Below are positions 23,563 to 33,196 of a DNA stretch of 35,856 bases, piece by piece. The notes beneath the pieces are model-generated. The model had not been told where the DNA came from. It searched no databases and worked only from the letters and a program-made list of their open reading frames with translations. The number at the start of each line of letters is the position of its first letter. Within the stretch, counting starts at the first letter, position 1. The position numbers were made by a program, and so were the translations under genes. This stretch comes from a virus, in the IMG/VR virus record IMGVR_UViG_3300032334_000160, positions 1-35,856 of that record. One strand, 5' to 3'.

Positions 23563-26500
23563 ATGGCAGAATTTAAATTAGGTAGAATACGATTTGTGTG
23601 GAAAAACACCTGGACAACAGGATCCACATACTACAAGGATGACGTTGTACGATACGGCGGAAAAACCTACATCTGCGTAGTTGGTCACACAGCAGCAGCA
23701 GATTTTAACACTGATTTAATATCAGTTCCAACTCGCTGGAATCAAATGTCCGACGGACAGGCATGGCTAGGTGATTGGGCAACTTCAACAGCATATAAGA
23801 TCGGTGACCTTGTAACTTACGGCGGCGCTGTATATGTATGTACAGTTGCACACACATCAGCAGCAACAGCAGCATTAGGTCTTAATGCTAACTTATCCAG
23901 CTGGAATATTTTTGCTCACGGATTTAAGTGGGTAGGTGACTGGGTAGTTTCAACACATTATCGTGTAGATGAAATTGTAAAATATGGCGGATATACATAT
24001 CGTTGTAAAACAGATCACACATCGTCAGCAACAGTTACACTAGGTCTCGAAAATGACATCGCTAACTGGGATACCTTCAATAAGGGTGTTGAATACAAGG
24101 GCGCATGGAGCAATGCTTCAGTAAGATACAAACTCAATGATGTTGTAAAATACGGTGCTAACACTTGGATCTGTACAGCAGCACATACATCAAACTCAGG
24201 AACAACTTTTGCTTCTGAAGTAACTTCAAGTCGTTGGACTTCTTTTGCAGAAGGTCTACAACTTGAAGGTGTATGGAGTTCAGCAACAACTTATCAACCA
24301 GGTGACGTAGTGTCCTATGGCGGTAACGTTTATATTGCTACAACAAACCATGTAAATCAAACTCCTTCTACAAGTTCAGCTAACTGGACTCTATTAACTC
24401 AAGGTTTTAGATTCCTAGGTAGCTGGTTAATCGGCACTGCTTATAAACCAGGTGATGTTGTTCGTGTAAACGGATACACCTATGTTGCTATCGCTGATAC
24501 AACAGGCAACGAACCTCCAAACTTAACTTACTGGGAAAGACTCAACAGCGGTATTAACTGGAGAGGCGATTGGTTAAACAGCACAGCATACAAACTTGGC
24601 GATGCTGTAAGATTTGGTGCTAGTTCTTACATCTGTATACTTGCTCATACAAGTAACGATGACGACAGTACCACAACAGGCGACCAAGGCAAGAGCCCAC
24701 AATCAGATAGCACAGGAACATACTGGAATGCACTAAGCATTGGTACTGAAACTGACGTGCTAATCACCAAAGGTGACATGATTTATTATGGCGGTTCAGG
24801 TCCTCAAAGATTACCTATTGGTGTTGAAGGACAGATCCTTACTGTCGGCAGCAACAGTGCTCCTATCTGGAAAACATATGGTTACACAGAAGATGTCTAC
24901 TATGTGTCACTACAGGGCGTTGATGGGCCAGCACCAATATATGGCTTGTCAATAGACAAACCATTTAAAACAATTCGTTATGCCTGCGAACAGGTTCTCA
25001 AAGGAACCAAGCGTCCTAACGCAGCTTATCTATTAGAAGTTAATAGACCATTCATCCAGCGTGAAGTTATTAACTGGATCAGTCGTCAGATTTCTACTAA
25101 TACATCTCCATTCACATCGTCATTTACCTATGATGATGTAAAATGTGAACGCGACGTTGGACTAGTTGTTGATGCAGTCATCTATGATATTACACACGGC
25201 GGTAACTCACAGTCAAGAAAAGCAGCATTATCATATCTAAATGCTGCATCTAACACAACTGGAACATATTCGAAGCTTGGCACACAAGGCACACAAGATG
25301 CTGCCAGCTTTAACTTCATGTTAACTGTGATGCAGGCAGTATTAAACAACACAGCCCCAACCGTTAACTATCAAAACCTAACAGGCAACGACAGTACTAT
25401 CAAAGTAAGCCAAGTTATTAACTTGACTTATACTGCTGAAACAGATGCATATGCCACAGTGGCATCAAATGTTGGTATTATCACAGCAGCATTAATCGCA
25501 GGTGTTACAACTAACGTTCCATCAGAAGTTAAACCAGGTGGTATTATCAATGTTAAAACTGGTGTATACAAAGAAACATTGCCTATCATCGTTCCAGAAG
25601 GTTTCTGTGTAATCGGTGATGAGCATCGTGCTACCAACGTTGGTGCAGCATCAAGTCTAGTTAACTTAACTGATGTACCATACAGCACAGCAGCTATTAC
25701 AAGAATGCAAAGCGTATTACCTGACATCGTTCTTGGAAATACAGTTTCTAAGAGTGCAGGTAACACAGCAACACAAAGCAAACTATTACCATTCGGTGAA
25801 ACTATTGAAGCTAATGCTATTGCCAAGTTATTAAGAGTGGCTCGTGAAACTATTGAATATAAGTTTGGTATTTTCACAGCGACTGATAGACCAAATCCAA
25901 CAAACTACAACACCAGCTATTTGATCACTTACGGAAACGCAAGAGATCTAATCTTAGCTAACGCTGAATTTATCAAAGCTGACATTGTGGCCTATATGGC
26001 GTTGAACTATCCAACATTGAAATACAGCAGTTCAGATACTGCACGTGATACACAGTATATCATCAATGCATTGGCATACGATTTAACTTACGACGGTAAC
26101 TGGCAAAGCGTTAGAGCAGGTCTTGCATATTTTGCAGACACTACTCCACTATTTGATACATCAGTTAAAGCAGCTATTTTAGCTTCTTTAGCAAGAATAA
26201 AATATTTGGTACAGGCCATTGCTGTTAACACCACAGTAGTTAAAACTACAGGAAACAATCAAACACAGGTTACAGGCACAGCCGGTAACAGCACTGTACA
26301 ATCAGCTGTTGGTGTCTTGGTTGATAACATCATAACTACTGTTAACCTAGGTGCAGCATCTGCTCCAAGCATCACATATCCAGTAACCACATGGGTAGCG
26401 ACACTTGGTACAGGACTAGTAACAGCCAGCACAACATTATTGGCAGCTTACGCAACTATTAAATCAAGTGCGATCACATTCATTGGCACAAACTTCCCAA

Positions 26501-29500
26501 CACTGTCATATGACTCTACCAAGTGTCAGAGAGATATTGGGTTGATTCTTGATGCTGTTCGCTATGACTTTATGCATAATGGCACACAGGCTTCTACTGT
26601 GGCTGCACAAGCATATGCCAGCTATACCAATGCAGTTACTTCTTCACAGAAAGCAGCTTCATTGGCCATGTACGAATATGTAAGAACATTGGCTCGTGCC
26701 AACGTCGGCGGTAATACCACAGCACAAACTAGAATTGACTCGCTGTTCCAACTTATTGACGATATCTTGTTTGGTACAAGCAATGAAGGTTCAAACCAAA
26801 AGATACAGGCCTACAACGCATTTGCCGCAGTTCGTCAACTAGAACTAAACAGAGCATTTATCAAAGCTGAAGTATTGGCATATATTGCTGTCACTTACCC
26901 TGCATATACATATAACTCAACATTGTGCTCACGAGACGTCGATGCATACATTGATGCCCTTAAGTATGATTTGATCTATTCACCTAACTTTACAAGAAGT
27001 TACTCAAATAGCATCACAACATACTATCCAGGTAACTACAAAACTAGATATGCTGCAAGATACTATATCAATGCTGTTACAGGTTCACAACTTGAAGACA
27101 TGTATTATGTAAGAAACGCTACAGGCCTGCGTAACCAAACTATGGTTGGTTTAAGTGGTGATCTAAACCCTGCAAACACATACGGTACAAGCCGTCCTAC
27201 AGCAGGTGCGTATGTTTCTCTAGATCCAGGATACGGTCCAGCAGACTACGACACATGGATTACCACACGTTCATGCTATGTTCAGTGGGTAACTACATTC
27301 GGTACTAAAGCAGTTGGACAAAAGATCGATGGTGCGTTACATAACGGCGGCAATAAATCAATCGTTTCCAATGACTTTACACAGGTAATTGACAGTGGTA
27401 TCGGCGCATGGGTGACTAACAATGGACGTGCAGAACTTGTTTCTGTGTTTACATATTACTCACACGTTGGCTACTTGGCAGAGAACGGTGGTAAGATTCG
27501 TGCTACCAACGGCAATAACTCATACGGTGACTACGGTTCTGTATCAGAAGGGGTTGACAGCACAGAAACTCCTATTACCGCAGTAGTTGACAACCGAAAT
27601 TCTTTCGAAGCAACGGTTGGAGCAGCAACAACAAACTTACAGGCAGTACAACGTCTAGAGTTTAACAATGCTGGACAGAACTATACTCCACAAGGAACTA
27701 CATTTATCATTAACGGTTCAGGATTAAACGCAACAGCAGTTGCTGATGAACAACGTGATAATGCTGTATTCCAAGTAAGATTAACTGACCCTGCAAGTAA
27801 CCTAGGTGGATCTGGTTATGTAACAGCAGCCAGCACAGCACAAGGTGGTACCCTTTATCAAATCACTCTTGCAGCCACTGACAGCAATGCCAGTTCAGTG
27901 TATGCTGGAATGAAGATTTATCTAACTGGTGGTACAGGTGTTGGTCAAAATGCCATTATTGGTAACTACAACAGTGGTAACAAGTATGCTAAAGTTTACA
28001 GAAGCCATTTTGAACCGTTAACAGTTACAGCAACTACAAACGCTGGTAACAACTTGTTGACTGTGGCCAGCACACAGACATTGTATGTAAATCAACCAAT
28101 CTATCTTAACACAACATTTGGTGGTTTGACTGCATGGCAGCTATACTATGTTATTTCTGCTAACTTCTCAGCAACACAGTTTGCAGTAAGTACAAGCTCA
28201 GGCGGTTCAGCAGCTCCAACAACATTGACCAGCGGACAGACTGTGTCGTTGTACATGGCAGGTTGGGATCACCCCGTTGAAGGTACAACAGTTGTTACTC
28301 CAGATGCTTCAACAACATACACCATTGAACCATCTTTAACATTCAGTTTACCAGGATATACAGCGACAGCACAAAGTTCACAGTCATCCACAACTTGGTC
28401 AAACATTACCTATGCTGAAACCAACGGGTTCTATACTGGATTAACTGGTACAGTAACCGGTGGCGGTGCTGGCGCAACATGGAGTGTACTAAGACAGGGT
28501 CTTGGTTATACTCTAACTAATACCGCAGCAGGCACAGGCTATACAGCTTCAAGTGTGATTACAATCGCAGGTACTTCATTAGGCGGTACTTCTACAACCA
28601 ACGATTTAACTATTACAGTTACTTCAGTAAATGCAACAACCGGTGCTGTACAAGCATGGGATGTTAGTGGTTTTGGTATTGGCGGAGCGTATGTTGGAAT
28701 CAGCGGTGGAACTGCTGGACAACTTTCAACAAACGGTACCAGCTGGTCAGCTATTTCACTAGGTGCTCAGACATGGACAGGTGTTGCAGGCGGTGTGTTA
28801 ACAGCTACAGAAACTGCCGGTGCATTTGTAACTGGACGTATCTATAAGATACTTACAGCAGGCAATACTACATTTACATTAGTTGGAGCACCTGACAACA
28901 ACGTAGGCACAGTGTTTACAGCAACAGGTCCTGGATCAGGAACAGGTACAGTAACTCCATTATCAACAGTATTTGTTGCAGTGGCCAGCGGTACAAACAT
29001 TACATATCGTTCAATCGACGGCGGCGCCACTTGGTCAGCAGGCGGCAACTTGGCCAACTCAGGAACATGGACTGCTGTAGGCTACGGTGACGGTAGATGG
29101 GTAGCAGTACGCAGCGGCAGCACAGAAAGTGCATATTCAACTAACGGCGGTATAAGCTGGACCGTTGGTGGCACAGGTGGAGCATTACCAAATGCTTCAT
29201 GGACTGGAGTTGTTTATGGTATGGGCAAATGGGTGGCAATGGCCAACGGTGCTCAAGCAGCATACTCAATCGACGGTGGTGTAACATGGGCCACAGTGGC
29301 AATGCCAAGCACTTCAAACTGGAGTTCAGTGGCATGGGGTAACGGACGCTTTGTTGCTGTTTCAGCAACATCCGGTACAGCAGCAGCCTACAGCTTAGAT
29401 GGTGTAACTTGGAGAGCTTCACAGGCATTGCCAACAACTCACGTATGGACAAGAGTACGTTATGGTCAAGGTGTGTTTATTGCAACTTCCACTGATACCA

Positions 29501-30699
29501 CAACAGATTGCGCACAATCAGAATATGGTGTTTATTGGACAGCAAGATCATTAGCTGGATCAGCAGTTTCTACCACAGGTATTGTATTTGGTAACATCAA
29601 TCGTAGTCCACGTTGGATCACAGTGTCAACAGGAACTGCTACTGCCACAGCGATTGTCGCTGGTGCAAAAGCCAGAGCACGTTGTTCTGTAACCGGCGGT
29701 AAGATCTATGAAATCAGATTGACAGAACCAGGATCAAGTTATGGTTCAACTCCAACACTGACTATTACAGACAGTAATGCATTGGTTGCGGCTCCTAACA
29801 CAGTTAGAACTGCCAGCGGTGTGTTAGCTAATCCAACATTTACAAATAGAGGAACAGGATATACATCAGCAGCAGGATCTGTATACGGTGATGGTTTTGC
29901 TGATTTCTTCCAAAGCGGATCTTATATTTCTGTAAGACGTCTAAGTGCTATTCCTAAGAACGGTGCAAACGTAACATTTGCAGGTATTCCTGGAAAATAT
30001 TACAAACTAGTGAACGTAAACTCATTGGTGGGTTCTTATAATGGTGCTTACACAGCATTCCTACAAGTAAGTCCAAGTGTTGCAGTTTCAGAAGCTCCAA
30101 CACACCTGTCTGCAGCAACATTGAAGATTCAATACAGCCAAGCACGTTTAACAGGACATGATTTCTTAAACATCGGAACAGGCGGTATAAGTACAACAAA
30201 CTATCCAAATGTACCAACACAGAACCCAGTACAGGCCAACGAAACTGTAGAGTCAGGTGGCGGACGTGTGTTCTTTACAAGTACTGACCAAGACGGTAAC
30301 TTTAGAGTTGGCGACTTGTTTACTATTGAGCAATCCACTGGTGTTGCAACGCTAAATGCTGACGCATTTAACATTGCAGGTTTGCAAGAACTTACACTAG
30401 GTGCTGTTAGTTTAGGTGGTGCGAGTGCTACTATTACAGAGTTCTCCACAGATCCATTCTTTACAGCTAACTCAGATAGCATCGTTCCAACCCAACGTGC
30501 TATTAAAGCATACTTGTCGTCACAGATTGGCGGTGGTGGTGCAACATTGAACGTAAATACAGTTGTAGCGGGTTCGATACAAATTAGTGGAAATACCATA
30601 ACTACCACAACAGGTGCTGGTATTAACATTAAGGCTACACTAGTATTCCAGAAAGGAATTACTGGTATACCGATTGCGTTCAACTACTTTTTAACATAA
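23563..30699 (+). CDS. Giant tail adhesin 2
   Basis: 2378 residues, paralogous to adhesin 1. Order: seven CBM-like repeats (residues about 5-400); the beta-helix entry YYVSLQGVDGPAPIYGL and PFKTIRYACEQV near 445-475; and four helical C/A-RD-(I/V)DA-YD modules (about 520, 820, 980 and 1115) where adhesin 1 has one. The core HNGGNKSIVSNDFTQV lies near 1260. An inserted beta domain lies at about 1482-1566. The Asp-box propeller lies at about 1700-2030 and is interrupted after its first blade by a GRIYKILTAGNTTFTL module. The C-terminal module LTGHDFLNIGTGG to IVPTQRAIKAYLS closes it. It has no cupredoxin domain. A receptor-binding fibre is likely. Sharing both ends with adhesin 1 implies the same attachment and folding machinery with different binding parts. 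Confidence 0.85.
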   Translation: MAEFKLGRIRFVWKNTWTTGSTYYKDDVVRYGGKTYICVVGHTAAADFNTDLISVPTRWNQMSDGQAWLGDWATSTAYKIGDLVTYGGAVYVCTVAHTSAATAALGLNANLSSWNIFAHGFKWVGDWVVSTHYRVDEIVKYGGYTYRCKTDHTSSATVTLGLENDIANWDTFNKGVEYKGAWSNASVRYKLNDVVKYGANTWICTAAHTSNSGTTFASEVTSSRWTSFAEGLQLEGVWSSATTYQPGDVVSYGGNVYIATTNHVNQTPSTSSANWTLLTQGFRFLGSWLIGTAYKPGDVVRVNGYTYVAIADTTGNEPPNLTYWERLNSGINWRGDWLNSTAYKLGDAVRFGASSYICILAHTSNDDDSTTTGDQGKSPQSDSTGTYWNALSIGTETDVLITKGDMIYYGGSGPQRLPIGVEGQILTVGSNSAPIWKTYGYTEDVYYVSLQGVDGPAPIYGLSIDKPFKTIRYACEQVLKGTKRPNAAYLLEVNRPFIQREVINWISRQISTNTSPFTSSFTYDDVKCERDVGLVVDAVIYDITHGGNSQSRKAALSYLNAASNTTGTYSKLGTQGTQDAASFNFMLTVMQAVLNNTAPTVNYQNLTGNDSTIKVSQVINLTYTAETDAYATVASNVGIITAALIAGVTTNVPSEVKPGGIINVKTGVYKETLPIIVPEGFCVIGDEHRATNVGAASSLVNLTDVPYSTAAITRMQSVLPDIVLGNTVSKSAGNTATQSKLLPFGETIEANAIAKLLRVARETIEYKFGIFTATDRPNPTNYNTSYLITYGNARDLILANAEFIKADIVAYMALNYPTLKYSSSDTARDTQYIINALAYDLTYDGNWQSVRAGLAYFADTTPLFDTSVKAAILASLARIKYLVQAIAVNTTVVKTTGNNQTQVTGTAGNSTVQSAVGVLVDNIITTVNLGAASAPSITYPVTTWVATLGTGLVTASTTLLAAYATIKSSAITFIGTNFPTLSYDSTKCQRDIGLILDAVRYDFMHNGTQASTVAAQAYASYTNAVTSSQKAASLAMYEYVRTLARANVGGNTTAQTRIDSLFQLIDDILFGTSNEGSNQKIQAYNAFAAVRQLELNRAFIKAEVLAYIAVTYPAYTYNSTLCSRDVDAYIDALKYDLIYSPNFTRSYSNSITTYYPGNYKTRYAARYYINAVTGSQLEDMYYVRNATGLRNQTMVGLSGDLNPANTYGTSRPTAGAYVSLDPGYGPADYDTWITTRSCYVQWVTTFGTKAVGQKIDGALHNGGNKSIVSNDFTQVIDSGIGAWVTNNGRAELVSVFTYYSHVGYLAENGGKIRATNGNNSYGDYGSVSEGVDSTETPITAVVDNRNSFEATVGAATTNLQAVQRLEFNNAGQNYTPQGTTFIINGSGLNATAVADEQRDNAVFQVRLTDPASNLGGSGYVTAASTAQGGTLYQITLAATDSNASSVYAGMKIYLTGGTGVGQNAIIGNYNSGNKYAKVYRSHFEPLTVTATTNAGNNLLTVASTQTLYVNQPIYLNTTFGGLTAWQLYYVISANFSATQFAVSTSSGGSAAPTTLTSGQTVSLYMAGWDHPVEGTTVVTPDASTTYTIEPSLTFSLPGYTATAQSSQSSTTWSNITYAETNGFYTGLTGTVTGGGAGATWSVLRQGLGYTLTNTAAGTGYTASSVITIAGTSLGGTSTTNDLTITVTSVNATTGAVQAWDVSGFGIGGAYVGISGGTAGQLSTNGTSWSAISLGAQTWTGVAGGVLTATETAGAFVTGRIYKILTAGNTTFTLVGAPDNNVGTVFTATGPGSGTGTVTPLSTVFVAVASGTNITYRSIDGGATWSAGGNLANSGTWTAVGYGDGRWVAVRSGSTESAYSTNGGISWTVGGTGGALPNASWTGVVYGMGKWVAMANGAQAAYSIDGGVTWATVAMPSTSNWSSVAWGNGRFVAVSATSGTAAAYSLDGVTWRASQALPTTHVWTRVRYGQGVFIATSTDTTTDCAQSEYGVYWTARSLAGSAVSTTGIVFGNINRSPRWITVSTGTATATAIVAGAKARARCSVTGGKIYEIRLTEPGSSYGSTPTLTITDSNALVAAPNTVRTASGVLANPTFTNRGTGYTSAAGSVYGDGFADFFQSGSYISVRRLSAIPKNGANVTFAGIPGKYYKLVNVNSLVGSYNGAYTAFLQVSPSVAVSEAPTHLSAATLKIQYSQARLTGHDFLNIGTGGISTTNYPNVPTQNPVQANETVESGGGRVFFTSTDQDGNFRVGDLFTIEQSTGVATLNADAFNIAGLQELTLGAVSLGGASATITEFSTDPFFTANSDSIVPTQRAIKAYLSSQIGGGGATLNVNTVVAGSIQISGNTITTTTGAGINIKATLVFQKGITGIPIAFNYFLT
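23575..24750 (+). repeat. Seven carbohydrate-binding-like repeats in adhesin 2
   Basis: Units begin at WKNTW, WLGDW, WVGDW, YKGAW, LEGVW, FLGSW and WRGDW and each has a GD(V/L) or related turn, a YGG-type loop and a Y-x-C strand. Period is about 50-55 residues. The number of units equals that in adhesin 1, without an inserted domain. Confidence 0.8.
27355..27386 (+). repeat. 32-nt direct repeat shared by the two adhesin genes (copy 2)
   Basis: Identical to 20418-20449, about 6.9 kb upstream, in the equivalent position of the paralogous adhesin gene. Confidence 0.9.
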
Positions 30700-30714
30700 A
30701 CGGAGATTTATATA

Positions 30715-31053
30715 ATGGCAACAGGAAGATTAGGAGCCGTAGACATTACCAATGCTACTCAAATGACACAGACATATATGTGTCCAACAGATACATTCTC
30801 TGTAGTCACAATATCATTGTGCAACAGAAGTTCAAGTGACGCTTTGGTAAGAATCGCTCTCACAACAACAGTAGCTCCAGGTACACCTAGCAATGCAGGT
30901 GAGTATCTTGAATATGACACAACTATCCCAGCTAAGGGTGTATTGGAAAGAACAGGTATTGTTATGGATTCAACTAACAAATATTTGAACGTATATTCAA
31001 GCATCACTAGCGTTAGCTGTGTTGTAATGGGCATCGAAACATCAACACTATAA
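30715..31053 (+). CDS. Small beta-sandwich-like virion protein (copy 3 of 3 related types)
   Basis: 112 residues with the shared scheme: TISLCNRSSSDALVRIAL, an IPAKGVLERTGIVMD turn and a last hydrophobic strand (VSCVVMGIETSTL). It is related in pattern, weakly in sequence, to the proteins at 13235 and 16524. ACGGAG precedes it by 9-14 nt. It lies between the second giant adhesin and a smaller fibre protein, in keeping with a fibre-associated role. Confidence 0.7.
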   Translation: MATGRLGAVDITNATQMTQTYMCPTDTFSVVTISLCNRSSSDALVRIALTTTVAPGTPSNAGEYLEYDTTIPAKGVLERTGIVMDSTNKYLNVYSSITSVSCVVMGIETSTL

Positions 31054-31065
31054 CAAGGAACTGAC

Positions 31066-31680
31066 ATGGGAAGAAGATTATCAACAGGCATTGGCACCTC
31101 AAGTAACCTAGGTAATACATATATTACCGGCAGTGAACTGTCTCCAACGCAGACAAATGCCAACCTAACGTTTAGTCCTAATGGTACAGGTAACGTAGTG
31201 GTTGAAGTACCAAACAATACCACTAGAGCTACATTCACAAATGCAGGTTTGACATTGGTTGGTACAGGAACTTTTCCAGGGATTGCATTTCCTTATGACG
31301 GAACTGCGTCAGGTATTAAAACCATCGTAGAACCAATCGCAACAGCGATTTCAGGAGCCACAGGTACTGTGGTTCATGATTATTCATCAGCTAGTATTTT
31401 TTGGCACACCAGTATGGCAGCTAGTTTCACAGCTAACTTTACCAACGTACCAACCACTGACAACAGAAACTACAACTTTACACTAGTATTAGTTCAGAAC
31501 GGTACAGGTCGTTATCCTTCAGCTGTTCAAGTTGGCGGATCGGCAGTAACATTAAGATGGGCCAGCAACGTAACACCAACACCTACAGCTACTAACGGCG
31601 CAATTGATATCGTATCATTCTCGTTGTTTAGACAGTCTGCAACTTGGTATTGCGTAGGCACATTATCACCATTCGCATAA
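31066..31680 (+). CDS. Fibre-tip-type virion protein
   Basis: 204 residues. The N-terminal part has the LTFSPNGTGNVVVEV beta segment that also occurs in the fibre genes at 14221 and 15467 (for example LRPNGTGTLNV). The C-terminal 110 residues form a separate domain: VVHDYSSASIFWHT, FTANFTNVPTTDNRNYNFTL, PSAVQVGGSAVTLRW and a final FSLFRQSATWYCVGTLSPFA. This is a module I associate with small virion proteins of marine T4-like phages. An AAGGA ribosome site is present. A receptor-binding or tip function is likely; the exact location is unknown. Confidence 0.7.
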   Translation: MGRRLSTGIGTSSNLGNTYITGSELSPTQTNANLTFSPNGTGNVVVEVPNNTTRATFTNAGLTLVGTGTFPGIAFPYDGTASGIKTIVEPIATAISGATGTVVHDYSSASIFWHTSMAASFTANFTNVPTTDNRNYNFTLVLVQNGTGRYPSAVQVGGSAVTLRWASNVTPTPTATNGAIDIVSFSLFRQSATWYCVGTLSPFA

Positions 31681-31690
31681 GGATTTTAAA

Positions 31691-33187
31691 ATGCCATTTA
31701 GAGGAACGGTCACAGGATCTATTATAAGCGGAAAGTTCGGCGGACTACCTCCGCCAACCATTTCCGGTATTTCTGGAATTATCAACCAAACTACAACTAC
31801 TACTATTACAGTAAACGGTAGTAGATTTGTACCTGGTTCGGTGGTGTCTGTTTCTGGAGCAGCAACTAGCAACAGTCCAAGAACTATGTCTACAACATAT
31901 GTAAGTGCAACACAGTTGACATTTACAACCAATGCTGCTGGCAATAACTTTGTGGCCAGTGCTGCATTTGATATCATTGTATCAAACGGTCCTGGATCTA
32001 ATTATACATTGAGTTCAGCAGGAACAGTTGACCCGATACCAGTTTGGTCTACTGGCGCAGGAACTACATTCTCGTTGAACACTATGTCTGCATCAAGTCA
32101 GACATTTTCAGCAAGTGACCCACAGGGTGTTAGCATTAGTTTGGTAAGCGGAACTATTCCAAGTGGTCTAAGTCTTGCATCTTCCGGAGTTATTTCTGGT
32201 ACTGTGCAGTGGAATACACTAGCAGGAGCATGGACAACTAACTATCCTATCACACTACGTGCTACTGGTGGTACAGTTGGTGACACAGCTGATCGTGCTT
32301 TTAATATTTCAGTATCAAACAGCTATTACTACAGACAGGTCTATAACTATGGTTATGTAGTTGGCGGTTATTCAAGTTCAAACCCACACTATGCTGCACA
32401 CCGTGTAACTAACAGCAACGATGCATATGCTTCTCTAGGTAACAAACTAGACCAAGCAGCAGGATATGTTGAAGGCGGGTTTGCCGGCGACACATACTTA
32501 TGGGTTATGGGCACTGGCGGCGGGCTAGGCGGTTACAGTCATTACTCCGGTTTTAACATGCAGAACGAAACTGGCGGCCAAAACGGCGACATGGGTCGTA
32601 CCAAAGACGATTCTACCGCAATGGCCAATCACGGCGGACGTGTTGGTGTTCCTAGTCTGTATACCTGCGGTGGCGGTGAGTCAACAAACGTTAAGTTAAC
32701 AGCGTCTAACAACTCAATATCATATGTTACCAGCAACGGTGACACCAGCAACTTCGGTAACGGATTCCAAAGTGATTCGTTTGGCTACGATTGTTTTGCT
32801 GCACAGAAATTCAACTACAGCAGCGAAACGTGGTCAGGCATACCAAGACCACAGGGCTCTAACCAAGCGCACTCTAAATCATTATCAACAAAATCAGACT
32901 TCGCCATGGTCGAAGACGGTGGCAACGGTTCATTTACATTTACTAGATATCAATTCAGCAACGATTCATTGACCAACAACTGGGGTACAAAATCACCAGT
33001 GCGTGGAGGCAGTGGTGAGACTAACTATTCACAAGCACAAGACTGGGGCTACGGTCTAGGTACATGCGGAAGCTCATGCCAAAACGGATGGTTCTGGAGA
33101 CAACCATACTCCAACAGCTCTGGTGTTAATCTTGGAGACGGTGACAGAGGTATGTCATCTGGTCAAGGTGCTGGCGTAGCGAGATAA
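31691..33187 (+). CDS. Ig-like / propeller-like fibre protein
   Basis: 498 residues. Residues about 15-105 resemble an IPT/TIG Ig-like domain (PPPTISGISGIINQ, VNGSRFVPGSVVSVSG). Residues about 112-215 resemble a putative-Ig (He_PIG) domain (LVSGTIPSGLSLASSGVISG). The remaining 280 residues are Gly, Ser, Asn, Tyr and Trp rich with YGYVVGGYSSS and SSETWSGIPRPQGSN segments. This suggests a kelch-like propeller or a Gly-rich adhesin tip; no blade count could be fixed by eye. Six Cys residues in this part, including two in CGSSC, could form disulphides outside the cell. It lies 10 nt after the preceding fibre gene. A host-binding role is inferred. Confidence 0.7.
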   Translation: MPFRGTVTGSIISGKFGGLPPPTISGISGIINQTTTTTITVNGSRFVPGSVVSVSGAATSNSPRTMSTTYVSATQLTFTTNAAGNNFVASAAFDIIVSNGPGSNYTLSSAGTVDPIPVWSTGAGTTFSLNTMSASSQTFSASDPQGVSISLVSGTIPSGLSLASSGVISGTVQWNTLAGAWTTNYPITLRATGGTVGDTADRAFNISVSNSYYYRQVYNYGYVVGGYSSSNPHYAAHRVTNSNDAYASLGNKLDQAAGYVEGGFAGDTYLWVMGTGGGLGGYSHYSGFNMQNETGGQNGDMGRTKDDSTAMANHGGRVGVPSLYTCGGGESTNVKLTASNNSISYVTSNGDTSNFGNGFQSDSFGYDCFAAQKFNYSSETWSGIPRPQGSNQAHSKSLSTKSDFAMVEDGGNGSFTFTRYQFSNDSLTNNWGTKSPVRGGSGETNYSQAQDWGYGLGTCGSSCQNGWFWRQPYSNSSGVNLGDGDRGMSSGQGAGVAR

Positions 33188-33196
33188 GGGAAAAAC

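Noticed and set aside
30201-31238. Long minus-strand frames under adhesin 2 and the small protein at 30715
   Set aside because: Shadows of well-supported plus-strand genes; no start signals and unlikely composition.
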